Source of the DNA: Henriciella barbarensis
GTDB lineage: Bacteria; Pseudomonadota; Alphaproteobacteria; Caulobacterales; Hyphomonadaceae
Assembly: GCF_003576345.1 (NCBI RefSeq)
Contig: NZ_QWGB01000005.1
Location: forward strand, 310,001 to 374,000
DNA length: 64,000 nt
Direction: 5' to 3'
Each line of letters starts with the position of its first letter. Positions within the stretch are counted from its first letter, which is position 1. Shown one piece after another: positions 35,455-42,957 of this stretch. A program made the position numbers and the translations under genes. Below the pieces are notes generated by a model. The model made no database searches. It had not been told where the DNA came from and worked only from the letters and a program-made list of their open reading frames with translations.

Positions 35455-35751
35455 ATGACAAATCATGTTTTCAGCGCTCTGGGGCATCCTCTTCGCCGAC
35501 AGGTCATGGATCTGCTGCGCAAGGGCCCTCGGACGTCCGGTGAACTCGCCGAAGCGTTCGACGCGAGCTGGCCAACGGTCAGCCGGCATCTGGCTGTGCT
35601 GAAAGACGCCGATCTCATCACGGCCGAACGACACGGCACCAGCATCATCTACCGCGCCAATACCAGCGTGATCGAAGATGCTGCCGCGGCCCTGCTGGCG
35701 CTGATCGGAAAAGATAATGGCGACGACGACATGAAGGAGGCCGCAGAATGA
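35455..35751 (+). CDS. ArsR-type repressor, SdpR-like
   Basis: This 98-aa winged-helix regulator has the ArsR/SdpR fold with SALGHPLRRQVMDLLRKGPRTSGELAEAF and a recognition helix in WPTVSRHLAVLKDADL. It lacks the metal-binding cysteines of ArsR/SmtB. SdpR-type proteins repress their own operon and are sequestered by the membrane protein SdpI when that senses a toxin. The first ATG has no Shine-Dalgarno; translation is probably leaderless. The gene overlaps sdpI by four bases (ATGA). Confidence 0.93.
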   Translation: MTNHVFSALGHPLRRQVMDLLRKGPRTSGELAEAFDASWPTVSRHLAVLKDADLITAERHGTSIIYRANTSVIEDAAAALLALIGKDNGDDDMKEAAE

Positions 35752-36452
35752 TCAAGACAGGTTTGATTTGGTCGGGGCTGGCGATCGCCGCCATGCTGGG
35801 AAGTCTGGCCTGGGCCTGGAGCACCCTTCCCGCAGGCGTAGATATCCCTGTTCACTGGGGACCGAACGGACAGGCTGACGGTTTCGCCACGCGCGACAAA
35901 GCCCTGCTGATCCTCGCTATCCTGCCCGCAAGCGCGCTCTTTACGTCCGTCCTGCTGGCAGCCGCGCCTTATCTCGACCCCTTCAAGGAAAATCTTCGCC
36001 GCAGCCGCCAAGCCTATACGGCGATCTGGGCCGGCAGCATGGTGCTCATGGCCGCCCTGACAGCAGGCATCGCGCTGATGATGATCCGCGGCGCCAGTGG
36101 CGCGACCGATTCCAATGAATTTGTGCGCTTCGTCATGGCCGGGTGCGGCGTGCTTTTCGTCATTATCGGCAATTACCTGCCAAAGACGCGCAAATCCTTC
36201 TTCCTTGGCATCCGCACGCCCTGGACGCTGACCAGCGACTATACCTGGGAGAAGACCCACCGCCTTGTCGGTCCGCTCTACATCGTCGCTGGCCTGATCG
36301 GTATCGTGATCGCCTTCGCCATGTCCGGCATCTGGCTCGTCTTCAGCTTTGTCGGGACAGTCCTGGCTGTCAGCCTATTCGGCGTTGCCTATTCCTGGTG
36401 GGTCTGGCGTAACGCCAATGACCGCGATGAAGGCGCCGACTACGTGGTCTGA
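35748..36452 (+). CDS. SdpI family immunity/sensor membrane protein
   Basis: This 234-aa protein has the DUF1648-like N-terminus LPAGVDIPVHWGPNGQADGFATRD and the C-terminal SdpI block GNYLPKTRKSFFLGIRTPWTLTSDYTWEKTHRLVG, with six or seven helices. SdpI in Bacillus confers immunity to the SdpC toxin and traps SdpR; many bacteria carry SdpRI without the toxin, as here. It is coupled to sdpR and followed by a terminator. Confidence 0.93.
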   Translation: MIKTGLIWSGLAIAAMLGSLAWAWSTLPAGVDIPVHWGPNGQADGFATRDKALLILAILPASALFTSVLLAAAPYLDPFKENLRRSRQAYTAIWAGSMVLMAALTAGIALMMIRGASGATDSNEFVRFVMAGCGVLFVIIGNYLPKTRKSFFLGIRTPWTLTSDYTWEKTHRLVGPLYIVAGLIGIVIAFAMSGIWLVFSFVGTVLAVSLFGVAYSWWVWRNANDRDEGADYVV

Positions 36453-36459
36453 TCAACGG

Positions 36460-36495
36460 AAAAAAGCCCTCGCCGGTCACGACCTGCGAGGGCTT
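36460..36495 (-). terminator. terminator between convergent sdpI and the VWA lipoprotein gene
   Basis: AAGCCCTCGC (36464-36473) pairs with GCGAGGGCTT (36486-36495). On the minus strand it is followed by six T residues, so it terminates the VWA gene; in the plus direction the T run is weak, so it may still slow sdpI transcription. Confidence 0.8.
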
Positions 36496-36520
36496 CTAAA
36501 TTGGATCCAGGTCTAACCAC

Positions 36521-37282
36521 CTAGTTGTCGCGATCTTTAACCTCGGCCTCATTGGCGACGGCGCGGTCCTCGGCGTCGAACTCGACGCTCGGTGCTGCAC
36601 CACTTCCGTATGAGCGTGACTTCGCGGCCAGCCGGTTCATCGACTCTTCCATCGTGCCCTTGCCGACCGCCATGGTCTGTGCAGCCGACACGCCAACCGC
36701 TTCGGCATCGTCGAACTTGCCAAAATCAGCGCCGAGAAACACGACTTCCCAGCCCTTCGCCTCGACGCGATCCAGCGCAGCGCGCGCACCCTCCCGTGTG
36801 ATCTCACGCGATGAGTTTTCCAGACCATCCGTCATGATCACGATGACGGCCTTTTCGGGATTGTCGCTTTCCGCCGTCGAGATGATACGGCCAATCGCAT
36901 CGAAGAGCGGGGTCATCCCGCGCGGCGCGACCTCGTCAGATGTGACGGACTTCCAGTCAGCAGGCTCAATGCTCTCGCGAAGCACATCATACTGAAGCCC
37001 GTCCTGCGCATCAAAGACCGCCAGCGTCACCGAGGTTTCCAGCGTCGCGGTCTCTCCCTCGCCTACCTCACCGACAGCGGCGGCATAGGCGTTGACCGAT
37101 GTCAGCGCCTCATCCCAGAGGTTCGACATCGAACCTGTCCGGTCGAGCAGGATGTAGGAATGGACAGCCTTCGGGGCTTCTGGTTCTGACGGTGTGTCAG
37201 GCGCGGGGGCTGGCCGGGCCGCGCACGCGGCGAATGCAAAACCTGCGACCAGGGCCGCGCTCAGGTACGCTTTTCTAAACAT
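36521..37282 (-). CDS. VWA domain lipoprotein
   Basis: This 253-aa lipoprotein has a signal with lipobox FAAC, a Pro/Glu-rich spacer and a von Willebrand A domain with an intact-looking MIDAS, DRTGSMS, plus MTPLFDAIGRI and VIVIMTDGLENSS. The start is ATG 37282, since GGAGGAGAAG precedes it; a longer in-frame version would disrupt the signal. It is probably an envelope protein that binds a partner through Mg2+. No partner gene is visible. Confidence 0.88.
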   Translation of the reverse strand: MFRKAYLSAALVAGFAFAACAARPAPAPDTPSEPEAPKAVHSYILLDRTGSMSNLWDEALTSVNAYAAAVGEVGEGETATLETSVTLAVFDAQDGLQYDVLRESIEPADWKSVTSDEVAPRGMTPLFDAIGRIISTAESDNPEKAVIVIMTDGLENSSREITREGARAALDRVEAKGWEVVFLGADFGKFDDAEAVGVSAAQTMAVGKGTMEESMNRLAAKSRSYGSGAAPSVEFDAEDRAVANEAEVKDRDN

Positions 37283-37493
37283 GGAATCTTCTCCTCCGGT
37301 GACTTTGGACCCCACCCCGGAGTCCGCGTATCAGAGAAGCTGGCCGCCAAATGCGGCCATGACACGGCGGCTTCGCGGTGATCAGGGGGTGATCTTCGGG
37401 CAGTGGCTAGGGAAGAATAAGTCCTGCACATCCGGAACCCGCCCCGGTTGAAGCGAGTTCTTCGTGAACAACTGGCAAGAAAGGATACGCAGA

Positions 37494-37745
37494 ATGGATC
37501 CCGTAAGTATTATTATCTGGCTCGTCATCGGTGCCATCGCAGGTTGGCTGGCCGGACAGGTCATGCGCGGCGCAGGCTTTGGTCTCGTCGGCAACATCAT
37601 CGTCGGTATTCTGGGCGCCGTCCTCGGCGCCGTAATCTTCAGCGCGCTCGGCTTCGGCTTCAGCGGCTTTATCGGCGACATCATCGGCTCCTTCCTCGGC
37701 GCCTGTATCCTGCTCTTCCTGATCAGCCTCGTAAAACGGGCCTGA
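37494..37745 (+). CDS. GlsB/YeaQ/YmgE family stress membrane protein
   Basis: This 83-aa protein has three hydrophobic helices rich in Gly, with the family pattern GAIAGWLAGQVMRGAGFGLVGNIIVGILGA. Members are transglycosylase-associated membrane proteins induced in stress. The ATG at 37494 is preceded by AAGGATA; an in-frame TTG/ATG earlier gives an unnatural basic extension. A terminator follows. Confidence 0.92.
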   Translation: MDPVSIIIWLVIGAIAGWLAGQVMRGAGFGLVGNIIVGILGAVLGAVIFSALGFGFSGFIGDIIGSFLGACILLFLISLVKRA

Positions 37746-37771
37746 TCACAGGCAGACACCACCAAAAAGCC

Positions 37772-37802
37772 AAGCCCCGGCCCTGAATGCCGGGGCTTTT
37801 TT
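37772..37802 (+). terminator. rho-independent terminator of the GlsB-like gene
   Basis: A 10-bp perfect stem AAGCCCCGGC / GCCGGGGCTT (37772-37798, loop 7) is followed by a T run to 37802. It precedes argG by about 90 bases. Confidence 0.92.
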
Positions 37803-37891
37803 GTGGCATCAGTTCTATCCACTTGCTCCACGCACGCAGTTCAATATGTTGCGCGCCAGACCGACCCCCTGCCCCAACGGAGCAAACAGCC

Positions 37892-39130
37892 ATGGCCACC
37901 AAGCACGCGCCGAAGAAAGTCGTCCTCGCCTATTCCGGCGGCCTCGACACCTCGATCATCCTCAAATGGCTTGAGACCGAGTTTGGCGCAGAAGTCGTGA
38001 CGTTCACCGCTGACCTTGGCCAGGGCGAAGAGCTGGAACCAGCGCGCGAAAAGGCCCTCAAACTCGGCATCAAGCCGGAAAACATTTTCATTGAAGACCT
38101 GCGCGAGGATTTCGTGCGCGACTATGTCTTCCCGATGTTCCGCGCCAACGCCGTCTATGAAGGCGTCTACCTGCTCGGCACCTCCATCGCCCGCCCGCTT
38201 ATTGCCAAGCGGCAGATCGAGATCGCAGACCAGACCGGCGCCGATGCCGTCTGTCATGGCGCGACCGGCAAGGGCAATGACCAGGTCCGCTTCGAGCTTG
38301 GCTATTACGGCCTCAACCCGGATATCAAGGTCATCGCCCCATGGCGCGACTGGGACTTCAAGTCCCGCTCCGACCTCATCGAGTTCGCTGAACAGCACGA
38401 CATTCCGATCGCCAAGGACAAGCGCGGCGAAGCGCCGTTCTCGGTCGACGCGAACCTCCTGCACACCTCTTCCGAGGGCAAGGCCCTTGAGGATCCGGCC
38501 GTTGAGACACCGGACTCTGTCTATCAGCGCACTGTTTCCCCGGAAGACGCGCCAGACCAGCCAGAATACATCACCATTCAGTTCGAGAAGGGCGACCCCG
38601 TTGCTATCAATGGCGAAGCGATGAGCCCCGCCACGCTTCTCACCGCCCTCAACGAGTATGGCCGCAAGCACGGTATCGGCCGGCTCGACCTTCTGGAAAA
38701 CCGCTTTGTCGGCATGAAGTCACGCGGCATGTACGAAACCCCGGGCGGCACCATCCTGCTGACGGCCCATCGCGGCATCGAACAGGCCTGCCTCGACAAA
38801 GGCTCTGCCCACCTCAAGGATGAGCTGATGCCGAAATATGCAGAGCTGATCTATAATGGCTTCTGGTGGAGCCCGGAGCGCGAAATGCTTCAGGCCGCCA
38901 TCGACCATTCCCAGCGCTATGTCGAAGGCGAGGTCCGCCTCAAGCTCTACAAGGGCAATGTGATTCTCGTCGGCCGATCATCGCCCTACTCGCTCTACAG
39001 CGAAAAAATCGTGACGTTCGAGGATGATCACGGCGCCTATGACCAGAAAGACGCCGAAGGCTTCATCAAGCTGAACGCGCTGCGCCTGCGCCTCCTGGCT
39101 GGCCGCGACAAGAAGGCCGGGAAGAATTAG
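37892..39130 (+). CDS. argG: argininosuccinate synthase
   Basis: This 412-aa enzyme joins citrulline and aspartate with ATP to form argininosuccinate in arginine synthesis. The ATP PP-loop AYSGGLDTS lies at residues 13-21; other conserved blocks are [15 protein letters not shown] and [15 protein letters not shown]. The length is normal. The start ATG at 37892 follows CGGAG. It is transcribed with a small downstream gene whose ATG begins two bases after the stop. Confidence 0.97.
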   Translation: MATKHAPKKVVLAYSGGLDTSIILKWLETEFGAEVVTFTADLGQGEELEPAREKALKLGIKPENIFIEDLREDFVRDYVFPMFRANAVYEGVYLLGTSIARPLIAKRQIEIADQTGADAVCHGATGKGNDQVRFELGYYGLNPDIKVIAPWRDWDFKSRSDLIEFAEQHDIPIAKDKRGEAPFSVDANLLHTSSEGKALEDPAVETPDSVYQRTVSPEDAPDQPEYITIQFEKGDPVAINGEAMSPATLLTALNEYGRKHGIGRLDLLENRFVGMKSRGMYETPGGTILLTAHRGIEQACLDKGSAHLKDELMPKYAELIYNGFWWSPEREMLQAAIDHSQRYVEGEVRLKLYKGNVILVGRSSPYSLYSEKIVTFEDDHGAYDQKDAEGFIKLNALRLRLLAGRDKKAGKN

Positions 39131-39132
39131 GA

Positions 39133-39597
39133 ATGCTGGAGTTTATCGAAGAACACTCCCAGACCATTCTTATATTCCTCATTGCGGTCGTCGCGCTCTA
39201 CGTCGCGTATCAGCAGCACTTGACGAGCCGGAAGAAACTCAAGCTCGCCATGTTCGACAGGCGACTGGTGATCTACGACGCGCTCAAGGATTTCCTCGTG
39301 TCGTTTCAGCGGGACCTTACAATCGATTTTGAGCAGTTGCAGGAGATGCGGCGGCAACTCGCCGGGGCAGAGTTCCTCTATGGTCCGAAAGTCATCGCGC
39401 TCAATCAGGAAATCATCGATTTTGCGGTCGAGTACCTGACCGTTCAGGATACGCTGAAAGAGGTTGAACACCTCTCTGACGACGAACGCCGACCCTCCCT
39501 GCAAAGGGAAAAGGCCCTGACCCTGCGCCTCGTCGCAGCCCTCGACCGGGTGCACGAGGCCTACAAGCCTTACCTCCACTTTACGCGCGTGAAGTAG
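39133..39597 (+). CDS. single-helix membrane-anchored protein of unknown function
   Basis: This 154-aa protein has one N-terminal membrane helix (residues 9-29) and a long, charged, helical cytoplasmic part with LTIDFEQLQEMRRQLAGAEFLYGPKVI. I do not recognise a family. It starts two bases after the argG stop, so translation is probably coupled to it; a functional link to arginine synthesis is not evident. It marks the left edge of the AT-rich segment. Confidence 0.75.
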   Translation: MLEFIEEHSQTILIFLIAVVALYVAYQQHLTSRKKLKLAMFDRRLVIYDALKDFLVSFQRDLTIDFEQLQEMRRQLAGAEFLYGPKVIALNQEIIDFAVEYLTVQDTLKEVEHLSDDERRPSLQREKALTLRLVAALDRVHEAYKPYLHFTRVK

Positions 39598-39627
39598 GGG
39601 TGAGGCGCAGACACCGAGGCGACGGAG

Positions 39628-40383
39628 TTAGGGAATTTGGATAAGTTTCACTGCCTGCTGCGCACCCCAGGCAATGGCAAAAGCTAACGTGAAACTTAGC
39701 AGCGAACCAATCAATACGTATTCGCTCGTTTTCCGAGATCTCACCTGATTGAATCGAAGAAGCGATTTTGCCGCAAAGACGAACCCAACTCCACTTGGGT
39801 AACCTACCCAGAACAGAAATAGGACCAATAATCGCTCTAAATAGCCTATATACAAGCCGGCATTACGAAGAGATTTGCCAAAATCGTTGTATGGAAAGCG
39901 GGCCATAAAATGCCGCACTACAATCCCACTGAATTTAGTGACAAGTATCAGTGCTGATATTCCAATCAGCGCCTTCAAATATACCTGCACTGTCGCTTGC
40001 GAAAAATTCTTTGGGATTATGGAGTTCGGATCTAACCATATCCCGTGCTCGTACAATCGCGGAAACAACAGCGTAACCACTAACAGTACCGAGACATGAA
40101 GGATTTGATCGACAGAAAATGCGTTTAACGCCTCAAATTTTTCCTGATGCGCTTTCCACCAGTCTATAATATAATGCGTTACACCTATTATAGTTATAGC
40201 GAAAAAATTTAGTGTCCCAGACAAGATTATTACTGCCAACAACACTATCCCTGTATGCAGTAGAGATACACAAACTTTCTTTTTATTTTCGACCATAATG
40301 TCGGTTTGAACGACGAAATCCGCCATTAGATGTGCGGCAAACAAGACTATAAATGTCTGGTATCCAGCCTGCCCCAATCCCAT
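39628..40383 (-). CDS. DUF3307 polytopic membrane protein, candidate effector
   Basis: This 251-aa protein has about six membrane helices (residues about 6-26, 38-60, 92-110, 130-155, 182-205, 222-242). The first part carries the DUF3307 pattern FAAHLMADFVVQTD followed by HTGIVLL and THYIIDWWK, with histidine/aspartate residues in helices. Base composition and codon use are AT-rich, unlike the neighbours. It is the second gene after the SatD-like gene, 59 bases apart, with a duplicated palindrome in the gap. DUF3307 proteins are often paired with SatD. Function unknown. Confidence 0.8.
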   Translation of the reverse strand: MGLGQAGYQTFIVLFAAHLMADFVVQTDIMVENKKKVCVSLLHTGIVLLAVIILSGTLNFFAITIIGVTHYIIDWWKAHQEKFEALNAFSVDQILHVSVLLVVTLLFPRLYEHGIWLDPNSIIPKNFSQATVQVYLKALIGISALILVTKFSGIVVRHFMARFPYNDFGKSLRNAGLYIGYLERLLVLFLFWVGYPSGVGFVFAAKSLLRFNQVRSRKTSEYVLIGSLLSFTLAFAIAWGAQQAVKLIQIP

Positions 40384-40387
40384 AGAA

Positions 40388-40432
40388 CACCCTTTAAAGG
40401 TTGTTTTTTAAGTTACACCCTTTAGAGGATGT
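40388..40432 (-). promoter_or_regulatory. duplicated 18-bp palindrome between satD-like and DUF3307 genes
   Basis: ACACCCTTTAAAGGTTGT (40388-40405) and ACACCCTTTAGAGGATGT (40415-40432) are 27 bases apart and each centres on CCTTTA(A/G)AGG. They lie directly upstream of the DUF3307 ATG on the minus strand; the AAAGG of the nearer copy may also act as the ribosome binding site. They look like a pair of operators, and the SatD-like protein, which ends in a helix-turn-helix, is the natural candidate binder. Confidence 0.65.
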
Positions 40433-40442
40433 GACAACCGGT

Positions 40443-41078
40443 TTAGTCAATCCATTCTTCAAAAGAATCAATGGCTTCTGAAATTGCAAAACCACCACTT
40501 GCTGCGATCTGCTTGCTCACAACCTGTTGAGATATTTCAAGAATATCACCAATTTTAGATTGATTTTTGTTATCCAAATTTAAAAAATGAACCATGATCT
40601 CTGACTGTTTCGATGTCCAACGATCACACAAACTATCGCAAAGATAGAAAATGGCAGCCGCTAAGTTTGCGTCGGCACCTTCTCGGCCAAAATGTCCGAA
40701 TGCGAACTGCGTCTTCGATTTTCGCATCTTCTCCAGCTTTCGTCCTGAAACAATAAAAGCGCTACCTGTAGAAGCTGCTAAGTCATTGAAATTCAGATAT
40801 TCTGAATGTCCGATGCCCACGCTGACCCGGGAATCGAATTTCGTATTGACGCTACGAAGCGTTGCACGCACGAGCAAAGCGGCCCGTAGACAGTGCTTAG
40901 GACGCGACAGCGCTACTTGCCAACCATCGCCTCTAAACCTTTCGACATCAGAAGCAGATTGATCACCCCATTCACCAACTTGAACAAAGGCTCGCTGGAT
41001 CAGCTTAAACTGGTAGTCCACGTCCTCCCGATTATGAGAAGTGGAATTTATTAGGTCACCAGTAAGAACAGCGATCAT
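40443..41078 (-). CDS. SatD-like protein: cyclase-like fold plus C-terminal HTH
   Basis: This 211-aa protein belongs to the SatD family. Residues 1-116 read like a class III nucleotide cyclase: VLTGDLINST (Asp8), RFRGDGWQVAL (Asp51) between strands, ALLVRATLR, VSVGIG and GSAFIVSGRKLE (Arg113). The two Asp and Arg fall where metal and transition-state residues occur in cyclases, but the Asn four residues before the Arg is Ile, so activity is uncertain. Residues 155-205 hold a helix-turn-helix (KIGDILEISQQVVSKQI). The gene is AT-rich. No clear ribosome binding site; start ATG at 41078. It heads an operon with DUF3307. Confidence 0.78.
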   Translation of the reverse strand: MIAVLTGDLINSTSHNREDVDYQFKLIQRAFVQVGEWGDQSASDVERFRGDGWQVALSRPKHCLRAALLVRATLRSVNTKFDSRVSVGIGHSEYLNFNDLAASTGSAFIVSGRKLEKMRKSKTQFAFGHFGREGADANLAAAIFYLCDSLCDRWTSKQSEIMVHFLNLDNKNQSKIGDILEISQQVVSKQIAASGGFAISEAIDSFEEWID

Positions 41079-41516
41079 GGTCTAATCAGACTAATAACGA
41101 ACCAATTACTGCAAAGCTTAGTAGATCCAATAAAGCTAAGCCAAGCTTAATCTGAAGCACTTATATTCGCCAGCATACCTAAATGATTTTTCGTCCTAGA
41201 TTGGACGGGACGCTTCATTAATGATACACATAACGCTTTAAAATGGCGCTTTAATAACGCCTCGTGCCCTGTAACTTCGTTCATTCTATATCGGCTAATA
41301 GGCACTCTTTCAACGCACTCAGAAAGCCTCGCAACCGCATTCAACGCGTCGATTTACTTCTGGCCCTACTTTGTTCGGTTTGCAACCGTCATACACTCAA
41401 TCGTTACGGATACCGAGGCAGCAAGCCCGCCTCTAAGCAATCCCCCGTATAGCCCGCCCTGTGATGCGGTTGCATTCTGCCATTCAGCCAACAGCGCGGT
41501 GGGAGGCGCGAGATCC
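41079..41516. other. AT-rich non-coding stretch upstream of the SatD-like gene
   Basis: These 438 bases hold no convincing gene. Two small frames on the minus strand (65 and 81 codons) have no ribosome binding site and no recognisable sequence. It contains the SatD promoter region, an imperfect GTCT-aatc-AGAC repeat near 41080-41092, and several AAGCTT/AAGCTAAG words near 41116-41150. No tRNA, integrase or direct-repeat boundary is visible. It is the right-hand edge of the AT-rich island; composition returns to normal by about 41,500. Confidence 0.6.
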
Positions 41517-41645
41517 ATGGGCAAATTGACAGTCGATCCGCTGGCTATTGCCGCACTTGCAGGCTTTGGCGCACTGATCGCCATCGTTCTTGGCATCACG
41601 ATCTGGTTCATCCGCCAGTCGACAAAGAAACCGGGTGAGCTGTAG
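41517..41645 (+). CDS. small single-helix membrane protein, 42 aa
   Basis: A short frame encodes 42 aa with a clear membrane helix (LAIAALAGFGALIAIVLGIT) and a positively charged C-terminal tail (RQSTKKPGEL). GGGAGG stands ten bases before the ATG. It is below usual annotation thresholds. It probably precedes the DUF2147 gene in the same transcript. No known family recognised. Confidence 0.6.
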   Translation: MGKLTVDPLAIAALAGFGALIAIVLGITIWFIRQSTKKPGEL

Positions 41646-41720
41646 GCATCTCAATTCACCAATCGACAACTCCGGCCCAAAGCGCGCATAATTATGGACA
41701 CCCCGACATCAGGAGCCCTC

Positions 41721-42146
41721 ATGCGTCTCATTCCAGCATCTATCGCTTTCTTTGCCATGGCTCTGCCCGCCGCAGCAGAACCTGCAAACCACGACGTCTT
41801 TGGGACGTTCTACACTCAGGCTGGCACCTCACGCGTGACGATTGAGGATTGCGGTGACGGCAGCCCGTGCGGACGCGTCAGCGCGGTCAATCCGGATACG
41901 TTGCAGCCTGGCACCAACCCTGAAGACCTACGCACCAAGGCGGGAGATCCCATCATTGGTCTCCTCATCCTTGAAGGCTTTGAGCAAAAGCGCAGCGACT
42001 GGCGCGGCGGCACGATCTATGACCCTGAAAACGACAAGACCTATGCGGCCCGCATCAAACGTCTCGAAGACGGCGACCTTGAATTGAAGGGCTGCGTCGG
42101 GCCAATCTGCCAGACGCAGGTCTGGCCAGCGTATGCGGGCGAGTAG
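41721..42146 (+). CDS. DUF2147 exported protein
   Basis: This 141-aa protein has a signal peptide (MRLIPASIAFFAMALPAAAE) and the DUF2147 beta-barrel-like domain: VFGTFYTQ, VTIEDCGDGSPCGRVSAV, GGTIYDPENDKTYAARI and LELKGCVGPICQTQVW. Two cysteine pairs may form disulfides. AGGAG is seven bases before the ATG. Function unknown; widely found in proteobacterial periplasms. Confidence 0.92.
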   Translation: MRLIPASIAFFAMALPAAAEPANHDVFGTFYTQAGTSRVTIEDCGDGSPCGRVSAVNPDTLQPGTNPEDLRTKAGDPIIGLLILEGFEQKRSDWRGGTIYDPENDKTYAARIKRLEDGDLELKGCVGPICQTQVWPAYAGE

Positions 42147-42197
42147 CTTGCTCTGACCGGACCACAAATGCGAACATCAGACGTATCGTTTTTTTGG

Positions 42198-42292
42198 ATC
42201 GTCATCCCGGAATGGGCGTCAGCCCATATCCGGGACCCAGAACAAATTGGGCAATTGGGTCCCGGCTCGCCTTCGGCGTCCGGGATGACGAT
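42198..42292. repeat. long imperfect palindrome (REP-like)
   Basis: ATCGTCATCCCGGA at 42198 is mirrored by TCCGGGATGACGAT ending at 42292, with two inner hairpins (ATGGGCGTCAGCCCAT; CTCGCCTTCGGCG) and repeated GGGACCCAG/GGGTCCCGG words. This architecture is like interspersed palindromic repeats of GC-rich alphaproteobacteria. It lies in the non-coding gap after the DUF2147 gene. Confidence 0.65.
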
Positions 42293-42335
42293 GAATTGAA
42301 CGTCCTGCTGTTGAGTGGCCCGAAGGGTAAGCACC

Positions 42336-42358
42336 CCCTCCCCGCCCGGCGGGGAGGG
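42336..42358. repeat. GC-rich palindrome
   Basis: CCCTCCCCGCC and GGCGGGGAGGG lie one base apart and could fold as a tight hairpin or cruciform. Together with the preceding palindrome it fills most of the 295-base gap before the GNAT gene. No T tract follows. Confidence 0.6.
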
Positions 42359-42441
42359 TCAGGATGGGGCCCTTTACGGCAAAAGCCTGTGGCCACACAC
42401 ACACATTGACGCTCTCTGCCAAGCGGCGCATCTAGCCGTTC

Positions 42442-42936
42442 ATGCAGATTCGCCCCTTCCAGCCCGAAGACCTTGCCGCGCTCTATGCCATCAATCAGGC
42501 CAGCGTGCCGGGTGTCGGAAATGCAGAAACAGAAGACGACCTCGGCGCTCTAATCTCGATGGGCACCTGTCTCGTGGCGATCAGCGGTGACGGCACGCCG
42601 ATTGGCTTCATCAACCTCGTCGCGCCCGGCACCGCCGCTTACAACAGCGATAATCTGAGATGGATCGAAGACTGGATGACGCGCCAGCAGGTCAGCGCCC
42701 ATTATGTCGACCGGATCGCCATTGGCGAAACTGCGCGCGGACGGGGCGTCGGCGAAGCGCTCTATCGCGCCGCTTTCGCGACCGCAAAGCCCCACGCCTT
42801 TCTCTGCTGTGAAGTAAATACCGACCCCGATAATCCGGGCTCACACCGCTTTCATCAGAGGCTGGGATTCAACCCGATAGGTGACCATCGCTATCGCGCC
42901 GACTATGCCGTCCGGTTTTACGCGCGCGCTCTGTAA
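42442..42936 (+). CDS. GNAT family N-acetyltransferase
   Basis: This 164-aa protein has the GNAT fold with IRPFQPEDLAALYAIN, then YVDRIAIGETARGRGVGEALY (acetyl-CoA loop R-G-R-G-V-G) and NPGSHRFHQRLGF. The substrate is unknown; this type acts on small amines or proteins. It has no good ribosome binding site. Single gene between the repeat region and a convergent acetyltransferase gene. Confidence 0.88.
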   Translation: MQIRPFQPEDLAALYAINQASVPGVGNAETEDDLGALISMGTCLVAISGDGTPIGFINLVAPGTAAYNSDNLRWIEDWMTRQQVSAHYVDRIAIGETARGRGVGEALYRAAFATAKPHAFLCCEVNTDPDNPGSHRFHQRLGFNPIGDHRYRADYAVRFYARAL

Positions 42937-42957
42937 ATAAGGGCCTGAATGCGCGCC

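Noticed and set aside
41147-41344. A 65-codon minus-strand frame in the AT-rich gap
   Set aside because: No ribosome binding site, no domain, and composition as expected by chance; left as part of a non-coding stretch.
39628-41516. Possibility of a full mobile element carrying SatD-DUF3307
   Set aside because: No integrase, transposase, terminal inverted repeats or tRNA junction is visible; only composition supports transfer, so I list the region as AT-rich and not as a defined element.
41366-41611. An 81-codon minus-strand frame
   Set aside because: It overlaps the better-supported 42-aa membrane protein on the plus strand, which has a good ribosome binding site and a clear helix.
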